Shown here piece by piece: positions 39,161 to 56,600 of a stretch of 64,000 nt of DNA; within the stretch, counting starts at the first letter, position 1, and every line of letters begins with the position of its first letter. Below the pieces are notes generated by a model. It had not been told where the DNA came from and searched no databases. It saw only the letters and a list, made by a program, of their open reading frames with translations. The stretch spans positions 28,169,151 to 28,233,150 of the forward strand of contig NC_089281.1 in NCBI RefSeq assembly GCF_963678975.1, in the 5' to 3' direction. The position numbers and the translations under genes are program-made. This stretch comes from Dysidea avara. Its lineage: Eukaryota; Porifera; Demospongiae; Dictyoceratida; Dysideidae.

Positions 39161-42100
39161 ATGGTGCTAGAGTCTACTGTGATATGGTAGGGATAATAGC
39201 GTTAGTGAAGTTATTAAATATCATTTCACCGGCACGTGTAGTGTGGACAACAGTGATTGGATGAGAAATGGTGACTTCATTCCCAATAGACTACAAGCAC
39301 AACAGGACGCAGTCAATGTTATATGTCGTATGAAACAGAGCCAGAATGCTGAGAATGCTGTAGGACTACTTTCTTTTGCTGAGTAAGTGGCTTGTTTACA
39401 GGTACATATACAAATTGGTACACTTGTTTTGTCCTTAGCTGTCAGACAATTGTTACCCTGACACCTGAGGTTAATAAGGTCATGGGTGCTCTTTATAAGC
39501 TGGAGCCAGATGGTCAAATTCAGCTACACACTGGTTTGGCAATAGCTCGGGTTAGTGCACATCTAATGCAGTGTTCTTTAATTGTATTTGCTCAAAATAG
39601 CTGATGTTAAAGCACCGCCAAAACAAGAATCATAAGATGAGGGTTATAGCATTTATCGGTAGCCCAGTTGACAATGACCCTAAGGAGGTTTGTCTATGTA
39701 CATAGAGTATAGTGTGTTTGTACACTTACTAATCATGACCACCACCACATGCTTGAATGGTCTATTAATTTAAACAAGACCCGAGGACAATGTAAGCTAA
39801 TGAATGACCCACGGTGGGGGCTTGTTGGTGTGTGTCAATCCATTTCTAAGGTGAGAGAAAAGGACATAATTATTGCATCCAGCTTTACCCCTGCCTTGCC
39901 CTTGAGTATACTGATCTAATCAATCCTCCTAACAATGTTAACTTGTACCAGAAAGGTAACTAGCAGTGAGAGTATTTTGTTTCTGGTTTTGCTGATTTTA
40001 TGTGTTGTAAACAGTCATAGGCTATCTAGTTACCATATTTCCTCATATAAAAGTAGCAAGGTGCTGGATGACTGCAAAAAAATATCCTTAACCCGTTCAC
40101 AGCCAAATTCTCTGGGACCACCCGAATTGCATCATACTAACTGAAATGCTAACTGAAATACTCGCTATAAACTAAGGAAGTCGACTGTGTTGTTTTTGTT
40201 TACATAACAGTAACCACAACAAAGTTGTCAAACAAACTTTGGTAAAAACCAGCCCGAACAAACAATGGAGTCCCACCTAACTATTTACAGAGGTGTATTA
40301 CACTCCAAAGAACTATTCTATGCAGTTTATTTACAGTGCAATCCATTCCACAACTGGTTTCTTCGTGATTTGTCCCGTTTCTGCTGTTGCGCATGTGTAT
40401 CTGCACTTGTGTCCACCATGCCACGTCTGGAATAAAGCAGCTAACTGTCGATTTTACCTGTCTCCATCAATGTATAAACACTTTCTTTGTTATCAGCTAC
40501 TAATTTTCAATTCGAAGAATGATTTAATTCGCCTATTATAAAAGGTTACACTTTATGCTATTACATAACAAACGGATCCGGTTATCCATTCTATGAGTGA
40601 GTTATGATGCCATGCTGCCATATGGTGGCCATTAAATGGGTTAAGAAAAATGGTAACGCAGGCAGGGATGAGAAACTAATAGTTAAGTTTATGTGGCCTT
40701 AACATTAAAATTTAGAGCCATCTGACGGATGAAGGTGCTATGAGTAATCACATGAGTAGTCAATCCAAGTCTGCATGCATGCAGATTTGCATCATACACA
40801 TCATTTTAGGTCTTCTCTACACTTGTTTATGTACTAATACACTGTATAAGGTCCTATTCGTTTATAGGCCAAGTCAGAAGGAAATAGAAGCCCTGGCTTT
40901 TATATGAGGAAATATGGTAGTAACTAATTTCTATCCCTTTAACCCTCCAGAAATCATTCTTGAAATTTCTAATCTAAATTTAATAGCACAGACAATGTTA
41001 TTTGTAGGAAGGGTGGGGTACCAAGAGTAACTACTTGCTAAATCACAAAAACAAATTTGATGAATTGAGAGATGTGTGTCCCCCACTCAAAGTTTGTCAC
41101 TTTCACCAATTTATTGAGGAAATAGAGTAGTACATGGTGTTTGTGTTTGACTAAGTGTAAACATGTGTGTATGTGGGCATTAGGCAATATTGTGTGGCAT
41201 GTGTTTTTATGTCAAATTCAGCTGGTAAGACTAGCTAAGAAGCTAAAAAAGGAGAAAGTCAATGTGGATGTTGTCAGCTTTGGAGAAAATGTAAGTAATG
41301 TTACACAATGATCAGTAATCCTATTACCACTGCCTTTTGCACATACAGGTAGACAACCAGGGCAAGTTGGATGGATTCATTGAAGCACTGAATGGCAAGG
41401 ATGGAAACTTGTTAGTTCAGAAATAATTTTGTGATGTGAATGAAGAGTGTGTATGTTTATAGGAGTCATCTGGTTACTGTACCACCTGGTACAATGCTTG
41501 CTGATGTGTTGATGTCTTCCCCAATGTTTGTTGGTGATGATGGGAAGCCATTGGCATCACGAGCTGGCTTTGAACTTGGGTTTGATCCTTCTGAGGACCC
41601 AGAGTTGGCAATGGTGTGTGTAGTATAGTGTAACTGTCCCAGTACCCATGAATCATGTGTTTTGTGTCATGTTTCAACTCTTGTCACAGGCTCTTAGGGT
41701 ATCAATGGAAGAACAGCGTCAACGACATGAAGACGAAACTCAGAAGGTACAGATGGCATCCCTAAATGAATCTCTTGCAACGCAAACTGCTGCTACGGAT
41801 ACCAATGTATCCATGGACACCAATGAGTCTGCATTAGCCCGTGCAGAAGCAGCAGTTCTACCAGTAAGCAACACAGCCATGTTATATAGATCTCTCTGTT
41901 AAGTTTTTTTTTTGTTTACTTCCTAGTCCGCTGTTGTAGTTCAAGAAGCACAGGTACTAGACTTGTTAATTTGTTGTATGTCATTTTGTGTACAGTTTTA
42001 AAAGTAGTTAGTAAAATTCCTGTGAATCCTCAAAATTCCTTGTCAGGATTTCTCAGATAACATGACTGATGAAGAGCAGTTAGCACTAGCACTAGAAATG

Positions 42101-42383
42101 TCGATGCAGGGTGATGTACAAGAAATGGAAACGGACAGTGCAGGTGCATCATCATCAGCCCAGAAGACCACAAGTGAACCTGCCTCACAAGAGAACCCAG
42201 AATTTGATGAGCTAGCAGAAAACCAAGAGTTTCTGGAAGTATGTGTACTACAAAAAAATGTGCTGTATTTTTATGTCTGTTGTTTGTTCTTAGGAAGCAT
42301 TAAAAAACATTGAAGGTGTTGATCCGCAAAATGCTCTCAAGATATACAAAAGATCTGAACAGAAAGAGAAAAACACAAAGTGA
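39161..42383 (+). CDS. PSMD4: 26S proteasome ubiquitin receptor Rpn10/S5a
   Basis: Exons: 39161-39186, 39242-39382, 39439-39550, 39601-39687, 41222-41290, 41349-41410, 41463-41613, 41690-41863, 41927-41953, 42047-42238, 42294-42383; 376 residues, against 377 in human. The VWA domain (1-190) opens [20 protein letters not shown] and contains [31 protein letters not shown] and [15 protein letters not shown]. Two ubiquitin-interacting motifs follow: [18 protein letters not shown] and [16 protein letters not shown] short basic KEKNTK tail ends the protein. It docks polyubiquitinated substrates on the 19S regulatory particle. Intron 4 (1.5 kb) holds a TIR element; the other introns are mostly under 120 bp. 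Confidence 0.95.
40030..40921. mobile_element. TIR element in PSMD4 intron 4
   Basis: taccatatttcctcatat at 40031 recurs inverted (atatgaggaaatatggta) ending at about 40919. It bounds a roughly 890-bp segment with no convincing ORF. The ends resemble a 'taccrtatttcctc' motif I recall from invertebrate non-autonomous DNA elements; this family memory is not verified. The target duplication is unclear. Confidence 0.65.
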
Positions 42384-42548
42384 TTGTATATATCAGTTTG
42401 ATAAACATTGATTCACATGATTTATTGAAATGTAGTTACACATGGCAATAAGTGACTGATGATGATAATCATGGTAACATGGGATATGCACTAGGAATCA
42501 TTGCTAGCTACATAAACACTAAACAAGACCTCCAAACTTGCTCAGGTG

Positions 42549-43117
42549 TCAAGTTCGCGCTATTTCATTGTCTTTGCCACCTGGGGGGGTCATTTCTGTG
42601 GTGATAGACTCGCTGGAGTAAATTCTTGGTTGTTTGCTGAGCTCCAGTAGCGTGTAAACAATGTCCATGTTTGTCGCTTTTCTCGCTCTCAGCTGCTTGC
42701 GAAGCTTTGGTGGGTCCCTCTCGCGTTTCTTTTCAGCCAGCATTTTTGCTCTCTGGTATCTCTCCAGCTTTCTTTTCGCTTTCACTTTGTCTCCTTCCTT
42801 GAATATGCTCGGAACGTAGTCGGGATGAGCAGGGTCTGTGCTAGGCTGCCCTACAAGACAAGAGAACAGCAAATCGCTTCCATGTATCGTCCCCCGATGT
42901 AGTATTTGGACATATCGATCGTGATATAGGCCAACTCACCGCATACGAAGTGGTCGCTGCACAATCTGGTGTACTCGTTGGGTGACCAGTATCGTCTGTT
43001 TATTGCACTAACCCACTTGGTTTTCCGCTGTACATCAGCCGGCACGCGGAAGAATCGTTTGTTGGAGTGCCTACCAGCTCTACTAGAGCACCCCAGCACG
43101 CAGCAAGTATTGGGCAT
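42549..43117 (-). CDS. Short THAP-domain protein
   Basis: Two exons, 43117-42940 and 42850-42549 (480 bp, 159 residues). The N-terminal 85 residues are a C2CH THAP zinc-dependent DNA-binding domain. It opens CCVLGCSSR (Cys pair), continues RFFRVP and KTKWVSAINR, then TRLCSDHF (Cys/His) and the AVPTIF-box equivalent YVPSIF. The intron splits the domain after CSDHFVCG. The rest is basic and helical (KVKAKRKLERYQRAKMLAEKK) and ends without a transposase domain. It is probably a nuclear DNA-binding protein of unknown target. Its start is 243 bp downstream of the adducin stop on the same strand. A broken copy of its first exon lies near 60.6 kb. Confidence 0.88.
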
Positions 43118-43360
43118 CTTTCACGAGGCGTTGATGGCAATTTGTGACCCCCAATGCAAGTGCAATATTTCACAATTTAATAAAACGTAAACGGAATAAT
43201 ATAACGGTAAAGTATACGGTATGAACATATTTATACAGGGCATCAGTCAAGAGTTGTGCCCTGTGACATAACATACAATAAAGCACAACACACACAAGAA
43301 TACACATTACAAGTTAAAAAACAAAACTACAGCTAGGTACAATGTAATTACGAAGTACTT

Positions 43361-47277
<3,917 letters not shown>

Positions 47278-47679
47278 GTTTTCTTCAATGACACACCCCT
47301 TTATTAGAAAATGTGCAAAATAATGAACCATAGGGTTTACACACTTACTGTTACTTTTGCACTGCTACGCTACTTGCTACCTCGGTTCAACGATGAAGCC
47401 AACGGAGATGTCCACCTTATGGCAAAAATCGCTGGGCGACGGTTTTTTAAAAGCTGAGAAAAAAGCGCGTAAAAGTAAATACTAAAAAAAATTATGCGCT
47501 TACATTGGAGATCACGTTGTTTAGGCAGGTGTTTAGGTGGTAGATTACATCATATCCGATCATTACCACAAACTGTGAGGTATATAGGATGTTGCCGCTG
47601 TAGCTATTTCAGTAGCTAAAACTGTTATAACCGATTGGTGTGTGTTACTAAACCATTAGCGGCATTTCTCCCTAGAAAC
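47278..47679. promoter_or_regulatory. Divergent 5' region, adducin / LST2
   Basis: About 400 bp between the divergent start codons. On the adducin side, a donor (gtaagtgtg, just beyond 47340) and an acceptor (ctaataaag, near 47305) suggest a short 5'-UTR intron. The decayed adducin copy keeps the same donor string and a ctaatatag acceptor. Confidence 0.55.
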
Positions 47680-50600
47680 ATGCAAGGCCTGAAGAGATAT
47701 TTCGATAAACCGAAGGTGAGAAATTATTATTTGTCTCGTTAATACGCTTCTCACGAAGCAAAAAAGCGTCAGTTTATTTAATAGTTAAAATGACGCATCA
47801 GAAAGGCATCAGAAAGTACCTTATTACAACAAATCCCCGCTGTGTTGAATAAACCAACTCGATGTTTTTTAGATTGTATTTCTATTAATAACGTCTTCAG
47901 TACACTTTGTACCATAGGAATATTTGTAGTGGGTGTGTGGTGACATTGTGTCGACACTACAGTTTGCAGACAAACGTCCTCTGTCACTATTCTACTACTG
48001 TGACCGTGAGGTTACCAGGCATATGGTCCATATGAACCAGTTGTTAAGAAGTAACCCTGATGATCTGAACCGTCGCAATGAGATGATCCAACAGTTGAAA
48101 CAAAGCCAGCACAACTTGATGAATGTCATACTCAACATTATTGAGGACGCCATTCCGGACTCGCGATCACCGCGTCACTTCAGAGCAAAGTACCCAGATG
48201 ACGTTCTCCTTGATCAAATCAATGGTAAGATATCACAGAGCTGCATGCCATTCAGGTCACCATGGACTAAACTCAATTACTGTACATGTGTTGAATGATG
48301 TAGGAAGCAGATGTGTGTGCATTTTTGCTATGGGTTGTAGCTAGTAGCACTTGACTAGTGTTGTGGAGTGTGCAATTAGTACCAGACCACACTGACTTAT
48401 TGGTTTTCTGTCATATAATTATTACCTCTTTGTTTCTCCCCACTAGGTCCCATCTGGTTTGGAGCTGAGGTGAGATAATAAATTAGCTGTGGTATACTTC
48501 ATCTTATTGAAACCAACTGTCTTGCTGTTGTCTAGTGCATAGCAGCTGGATCACACATTGCCCACCATGAATGGGAGTCAAATGAGCTCAGACCGTATGC
48601 AGTCCACCTGACAGAATGTGTTCAAAAAGTCCGAGAGGCTCTGAGGGAACAGTGCAAGAAAGACTGCAACACTTACCCAGAAAAAGTGAGCTCTAATCAA
48701 AAACTTTGGTGTGTCCTGATTTGACTAGAAAATATGATTTTCTTTCCTTCACTCATGATGTAAACACTGTGAAGCCATTTGTAGTTAAATTAAATAGAAA
48801 CCTTGTACACAATAGGTTTGTGGTAGAGTATGTGATTATAAGACTTGTTTCTTTTTCTTTAAAAACAACAGCTTAGAGACCTTCTGAGATGGTTTGATTT
48901 CACTTGGGCAGAGTTTGAATTCAGGTGAGGTTTTCAGCTTAGTTTATTGAGGACTGTGAGATTATTTTAACGTTGTTGATTCTGTCACACCGCAGATATG
49001 TTAGTTTGATGTGTACTGTGAAGTCAGAATTACAATATGCACATCAGCAAGCACTAACTGTTCTATTCAGTGAGGCCACCCAGAGGTAAATAGAAGTGAA
49101 AGTTTATTTTTGCCTATTAACACACCACTCCAGGGCTATTGAGAAGGGTTACCTATCCAAAGATATGGTTGACTACATGGATCCTTCTTTGATGTTTGCC
49201 ATTCCCAGATTAGCCATAGTCTGGTGAGTTTAGAAATGGCTTCAGAACATATTGTTGTACCATCCAGTGTTCCTCATGGGTGTCTAGTGTAACTATTACA
49301 TCCCAACTCTGTTGATATTGGTTAACTGCTGTTGTTCAGTGAGTGGTTTTGCCACTAGGCTAGTGTGTAATGGTTCGTTACACAGAACATTTTTGTTGGA
49401 CAATAGCACCACCAAGACCAATGTCTCTCCTTATTTCTTGCTAACACTCCCAAGTGACACTAGTACAAACAATGACAGTCGTGTACAGATTGTTGACTGT
49501 TTTCTTCCCTCTCTTTTGTGTAGTGGTGTGGCTGTGCATGAAGATGGGCCTCTGTGTACCACCAAGCCAGTCAGAGAGATACCAATGATGTTTAGAGTGT
49601 ACAGATCTGTGCTGTGTAGGATTAAGTGAGTTAAGTTGTTAGTTTTGTGGCTACTTATCAATTTTATGATAAGAAAACAATTTTGACAACATGATAGGCT
49701 GCATTCCATAGTCCACAAAGTTGTAGCCATGAATTTGTAATCATTACTCTGGCATTAAATTAGGTGATGATCTTAGTGTATGGGTACAGCTGTTTTGTAA
49801 ACATTGGTGTAGATGTACTGCTGTTAAGGCAGCTGTGTGTAACTGATCAGCACAAACAGAAAACAAAATTTAACCTGCATGTATGTTTTTCTTGTAGGGA
49901 ATTACTGGGACACTTGACAAATGAACAGTTTCAGAGACTAGAGAGAGCTTTGTGTAGCGCTGAAGGTCTAGGGACTCTGGACAGGAAGAAGAAAGACTCT
50001 AAAAAGAAATCTGCTAACAAGAAAGTAGAGACATCTTCTGTATCTACCAGCAGCCAAGTGGGTGCCTCAGGGAGTGCACCTTTAGATCTGCCAGCATCAC
50101 ATGATCCAGAATGTGTATTTGAGCCCCGCCCCCATGGTGCAGAAGGTATGAAAATTACAACCTGTTTTGAAAATTTTTATGCCGTGTGTTTCTTCTGATA
50201 GAGCAAAGTATTGTAATGGAGCAGAACACATCTGATGTTAAAGAAGTCAAGCAGAGCACTCTAGACAGCACAAAGGATGACATGTGCGCCGCAACATCAG
50301 ACAAGGGGCCACTCCCAACTGAAATTCCTTCAGGTGAAGACCTAGAGAGTCAGAAATCGCAGCCAGCTGATGAAAAACCAAAAACCAAGGGCCCAGCTGG
50401 GTTTTCTAGTGCTGAAGATTTGATGCATCGTCTTTTTGTTGCCATTTCCGGTGTGGCAGACCAGCTGCAAACTAATCATGCTCGGGACTTTCGTGTCATC
50501 TTGAAGCATGTTTTTCTTATTAGCCAAAGTGAACCTGAAGACTGTGACTTCAGCCATAACCCAATGTCTCCCTGTACACCACAACCAACCTCACCTCTCG

Positions 50601-51458
50601 ACCTACAATCACAAAGTATGTGTATAGAGATTTAGTGAATGCTCTTTTTCTGTTGAGCTTATGTACTATTATTATTATTACTGTGTACCAATTCTCCCTG
50701 TGTAGGCTTTACCTTTTCTACTTCATCTGTATCAAGCGGAACATTCACTGAGTCTAGTAGAGGTAAAGTTTAGTGTTCTTGTAGTTCACACCTTTTGTAA
50801 TATAATTGCAGACTTGTTCTTACATCTCAGAATGTTTAATAATGGTTTATGCAATTTCCATTAGGTACAACAGTCCAGCGTCCTGCCTGGGTGCCAGATA
50901 ACTCCACAAAAAATTGTCAGTCATGTACGTCAGCATTCACTATGACACGTCGCCGACACCACTGCAGAAGTTGCGGCCAGGTTAGTAAAACTGTTTATCG
51001 CATTCTGCCATTGATTTTAAGTAAACATGAAGTGTGTACGACAAGTTTTATTCATGAAATACAGCAGATTAGGTTGACACAGTATTCCTTGCAGTTTGAA
51101 ACATAAGAACACCACACAAACGTGTGGTCAAATTTCTCATTTTGTGGTCTGATTTTATCAGCTCAATTTTTTTTGTGGCAGGTGTAAAATGGCTTCCAGG
51201 TAACGGTTATATGGTTTCTAACACAATCATCCCAAGTTACTTCATGAATAAACCTAGTTGTAATGTAATACTTCATGACTATAGTTAACTATGTTGATGT
51301 CTGACACCTTATAGGTCGTGTGCAGTAACTGTTCACCCAATACCATCCCACTGTCAAAACTCGGTTACAAGCGTTCTGTGAGAGTATGTACCAAGTGCTA
51401 CATCGACCAACTTAGCCAGCGAGCAAACTCTGATGGCTATCGTCCTGTCATTCTGTAA
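47680..51458 (+). CDS. ZFYVE28: Lateral signaling target protein 2 (LST2/ZFYVE28)
   Basis: Exons: 47680-47715, 47963-48224, 48447-48469 (23 bp), 48536-48685, 48872-48924, 48996-49085, 49134-49223, 49524-49625, 49898-50145, 50202-50615, 50706-50762, 50865-50980, 51315-51458; 1785 bp, 594 residues, shorter than vertebrate ZFYVE28 (about 890) through a shorter linker. The N-terminal helical region has the family's FYYCDREV, IWFGAE, LMFAIPRLAIVCGVAVH and DGPL. Next comes DLMHRLFVAISGVADQLQTN, nearly invariant in this family. A C-terminal FYVE finger carries WVPD, the basic RRRHHCRSCG core and paired cysteines to CTKCY. LST2 binds PI3P on endosomes and dampens EGF receptor signalling when not mono-ubiquitinated (family knowledge). 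An aataaa at 51530-51535 fits its 3' end. Confidence 0.94.
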
Positions 51459-51958
51459 GAAGGAGAGACGACGGCCATTTTTTATAGCTGTATATCTTTA
51501 CTCATATAAAGTACACAAGTTTTGTGTATAATAAAGTATAATGAAACACAATCAAGAAACATTTTAACTCATCAATCAGATCTCATTATTTCGATTCCAT
51601 TATAGTTTTGATTCCACCTCTGTATATCACATGACAATCACATTTCAAATCCTATGACAGAACATGTATGTATGTATGAAATATTATTTAACTGAGATGT
51701 TTAATAATCAACAAATACTGAATGTTTTATCTTGTTTTTGAGTAAGGAAGTTTCTTCCCTGATTCAGCAACATGATAATATTAGAAATAAACTATGTAAT
51801 TTATAAAATATTTTTTTCTTTACAATACACAGACAGAAATCTTACAGTGTGCAGACATGTTTGTATGTAAGCATTATACATGTGTGGCTGGGAAATTTGT
51901 AAAAGTTTAGTGTGTATACCTAGTTATAGCAGGTGTTATTGTTGTATGAAGGGAACTG

Positions 51959-52992
51959 TTAATGCTTGTTCCGTCTTGCTGAGAATGACTGAACATATAG
52001 CTTCTTTCTGAGATTGGCTATATATGCATGGCAGCCACTGACGTTGTTAAATCTTCGAATTCCTGCTTCAAGACTTAAAAATGGTTTCTCTCTAGCTAAA
52101 ATAACAAGTGGCTGATGCAATAGGCAACACATGAAGTCATAATATACACAGACTGTGGACAAAAAAATTGCTGAACACATATAGTAGATGCCAAGACACA
52201 GTACAGTTGCATGTTGTCTAACTGACTGACATAAATCTTCTGCATCAGCCCAACAATGGCCGACACCAGTCCTTCACACATCAGCTGAGGTGCATGGCCA
52301 CTATGACACATGACCACACTCATGTCAAAATCACTTGTATGTCTCAGTGACACAGTTCACAGGAAGTGTAGTGTAACAACAGAAAATGCCTGGCATTGTG
52401 TGGGTGTAGATTAGTATCACCACGCCATTTTCAGTAAGGAAGATGTTTGTGTTACAAAACAGACCCTAACAAAATGTGGGCCAAAGCCATGGCAAGACAA
52501 CTTGGAATGCTAAACATAGTAGTTTGATAAAGGGATTACCAGATGCTAACCTCTACCACCAAGTCCTGCCATATTTATGTGCAACATTGCATATCAATGT
52601 ACAGGTAGCTAGTGATTGTATTTGTATCTCAGAAGTTTACAACTCAGTTCTATGAAGTAATGAATTAGAGGAACACTGAAGCCAAAAAAAAACGGATGTA
52701 CATGTATCCACTTAGGAAACAGATAGACTGTGACTGTTGAGGAACTTTCTCTGTTATGTACATAATGATGTACATGCTAACCCAATTATGGGTAACTACT
52801 AGAATGGTACTTAAATGGTAACGAATGACATGTTATCGCTGATGTTCATGGCCTTGTATGTCACATGGTACAAATTGTATGGGGGATTGGGGGATTAATA
52901 AGCCATGGCAATCTGTTTTAATGAATGAGCATACACACACCATAGATCCTGTAAAGGATCTATGTACACACTAAAGTGTAAGCACACACTCA

Positions 52993-53083
<91 letters not shown>

Positions 53084-53622
53084 TTATTCTAGTTAAGTTC
53101 CAGCAGAAGAATATATAGAGTAATCTTCACCAATACCAGTGAAACTCTACTCCAGTTGCTACCATTCACAACAGCATACAAGGCAGGTAGTGCTCCTGTC
53201 TCCACCTGTACTAGTGAACAGCTGTCTGAGCAACTCTGTAAACAATGTGATAATACACCACACAATATGCACACACATATAAGGTCTCTTTCACAGTATA
53301 AAATTTGAAAACCACATAATTACATCTACAGGGGGTTGTTCCTTTTCGTCATAATAGCATGCAATGCAAGGTTATCGCTGAGACTTTTCATGCTTTGACA
53401 CATCTTATAATAATATTACCTTATGGTCAAATTTTACACAGTCTCAATAAGTTTGTGCTAACTACATATAACTCCTTGCCACTCCCAATGTGAGCAAGTC
53501 GTACAATGCACTGACCTAATTTCTCCAAGAAAAAGTGTTGTCATGTGAGAAATATCTGCCTTCCATTAGCAGTTCCAACAAGGTACGGCGTAGGCACCTG
53601 ATCTTGAAACATCACATGTCAA
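51959..53622 (-). other. Doubtful minus-strand exons, unknown product
   Basis: Several open stretches have plausible acceptors: 52095-51959 (preceded by ttattttag; reads REKPFLSLEAGIRRFNN and ends SFSARRNKH), about 52350-52230 (SDFDMSVVMCHSG), 53236-53089 after tttacag (VQVETGALPALYAVVNGSN), and about 53600-53520 (LRRTLLELLMEGRYF). They could be the last exons of one ARM-like gene, but splice phases do not join cleanly, and a CA-repeat and other low-complexity sequence separate them. I do not recognise the family. Confidence 0.3.
52996..53083. repeat. (CA)n microsatellite
   Basis: About 85 bp of (ca)n with one catacaca interruption. Confidence 0.95.
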
Positions 53623-56600
53623 CACACATCTTAGTCTAAACACTTGTCGGTTGCCTAACATGTTAGCCCTTTAGGAGAACACAGCATATAGAGTGGGTAT
53701 TTGTAGCTAGTACTCAAGCCTGAATCTTAATGGTAGCAAACTTACAGAATTTTCTTTTATGAATTGAACTTTATGCGAGAAAATGTGCACTAAGAACACG
53801 TACAGAACACACTAACAATATGTTCATGGCATATGATACTGACAGTAGCATTGATATCTTCTTCGAAAACATGAAATGAATTAGATGTCTTCTCTGTTGT
53901 AGTAGATGTTCTTGGTGACTGCACTGTTTTGTATGGCTAGTATGTATCTTCGCATTTCTCTGTATATAGAGATTTCTGTGAGTGTGTACCTGTACATGGT
54001 ACTTATCCTGTTGCATGATGATGTGGTTTATACAATGGAGAGGGCAGCAGTGCATGCTTGCAGTAATAGTATAGAATTAGGAATACTGATTTATATCTGC
54101 TGCAAAGTTATGTTGTACTAGACAAAGAATGAGACAGAACTGCCACTCTAAAATACAGTGCACATGTTTGTCTCATGCAGTACACCAGCATTCGTCATGC
54201 TACTTATTGCTGTCACATGTGAGAGGGTTTAGAGCAGAAGGGGAAATTATACCCTTAAGGAGAACAGTGATATTTTTTTATCCAAGAAGGCAATGTTACT
54301 AGTAAAAACTCTCCAAGACGGCAGAGTTTTACAGCAAGCAAATGGCAGCACTATATCCATTCAGCAGTGGTATAGAAATTGTGCATACTGTACACTGTGA
54401 AGTCATGATGTGAGCAAGTGTGCACAGTGTGAAGAAAAACAACAACAGAGAGAATTTTCAGCAACTTGGATACAAAGAGCATTCCCACGTTACTAAAGAG
54501 AAAGGTAGAGACATGTTCAGTAAAAATGTCGTGCTAATTTTCAATGTACTCAGCTTATACAAGGCATGTATTGAAATAGCAGCTAACTTTAAAGCAGTGT
54601 AATTCCTTAGGTACCATCTGATGTGTGACTGAGTTCCTATAGCAGCTTGAGCTGCAGGTAGTGTGTTCTGAAATAAGATTGAACTACAATGGTGACTTTC
54701 CTCAGTGCCTCAATTGTACTCAGTGTTTGTGCTTTACTTAAAAGGTATGCAATACCCAAAACTACTACCCTTCTCATATGCCTCCTATAGCAACACATAT
54801 TACCATGCTTGAATGGTTTTGGCATTCTTTTAAACATTCTTCTACTTCTTGGCCTTGTTGGTGCTCCCTCTGTACTGCCCTTCCACCAGAGAAAACCCTT
54901 GCTCTTGATTGTATAATATTGGCCTCCTTAAAGGATACTTTTCTCAGCACACATCCTAGCCCAACTCGGTATGGCTATGCTGGAATCCTTTAGCTTCAAG
55001 AAATGATACTGTGCCTTGTACTGAACCACAATAACATGACTGAATCTTCAACATGACTCCTGTACAATCTCCTGGCCTTGGTAAATCACTGCAGTATCAA
55101 ATGTGGCTGATATATACTTTCTAGAAGATATTAAACTTTTGGATCACCGCTGCAAGTAAGGTATCCTCTGTCATCAAGCCAGCTATATCTACTCAGCACA
55201 GCTGTCTGAAGTTCTGCAACATCTCTATACGTCTTCCAGCCTCTGTAGGCTGCTTGTACGTAGTTTCTCTTATCTGTTGGTACTCCTGTGTCATTTGTCT
55301 GCCAACAATTTTAGCAGTTCTTACCGATGTGTTAACCTTCTAACACATAATGTACCAATAATTTTAACTGCCCATGCAATTAATTAAATTGTATTCCTAA
55401 TTTAGCTAACACCATCCCAAATTAGTGACCTGGATAAATTATTTCTGACTGTTTTATTAGAGTATATATGACTGACTGCTCTATTAGAATATCTTGATTT
55501 TTATATATAGATGTAGGCACTAGAGACCTTCTGACCTTCTGAAAAAAAGTGAATGAGCTCCATTTCCCTTTCCCTTTGTTCCTAAACCCTATGACTGCTT
55601 GCACAATATTTATGAGTCTACAGCCATATAAGCACTTTTCAAAAATATTGCATAAATTTTTTTCAGGTTTGCCAAACACTGACATGCTGCATCCGTGAAA
55701 CAAAAGATTAATTTGTCATAGCATTAGGTATAGCAGAGAACATATTCAACCAGAGAGTGGAAAGAAACCTGCAAGGGTGGGGCATAGGGCAGAGATACCT
55801 ACCCTCCTCTCTTGAAGTAGTTCAACAAAGGTCATAAATTATTTTATTATCAGTTCAACCCAAAATATGGAGTTGTTTATAATAATATTTGATGTGGTTA
55901 CTCCAATTTGTGAAGGCCACATGCTACCTTCAGTCAAGGTTGAATTAAAGGCTTCAGTATAACTGATTACATATATATTTACAACATGCAAATTTGTGAT
56001 TATCCTAAACTCTCAGCTTACATCTTGTATCCCCATTACTTAAGATGTGGTAAAATGGCCTTAGGAGAAGCACATCCAACAGAGATTGAGATAATGGGGA
56101 GTCTGGTGGCATATCCAGCTGAACAATTTACACTTTGCAGTTCTGTAGGCTCAATGCATTCCATTCTATAAATCTTACAAGTATTTCCAGAACTTCACAG
56201 CATCTTGATTAAAGTAGCCTGTAGCATTCACAATTGCAAAGTTTTTTTTAGAAACAACATTATTAATTTATAGCATGTTTTTGTCATGAAGTACATCATT
56301 TTCTTCTGTGCTGCTATACTAATGGTTTTGTGCTGGACAAGTATGTTTTCATATTGTACATCTAAATTAACCATACTAAATATTTTCAAAGCGTCATAAT
56401 ACTGCTTGTATCAAAGCCCTTTTTAAATGTTGTGCAGTCCATGTAACAAGAGTTCTCAAGGGCTATCATGTAATTATTGTAATACATCTATATATTATAA
56501 TTATTGTCACGCCTACAGGTATGGTGGGATGATACAGGTGATTTGACAAATTCTAGTGTCAATTCCTCTTAGAAAATGGTATGCATAAAATCCTTTGATC

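Noticed and set aside
47278-47331. N-terminal extension MVHYFAHFLIKGC of adducin
   Set aside because: The region looks like a 5'-UTR intron conserved in the duplicate; the MDISG start is preferred.
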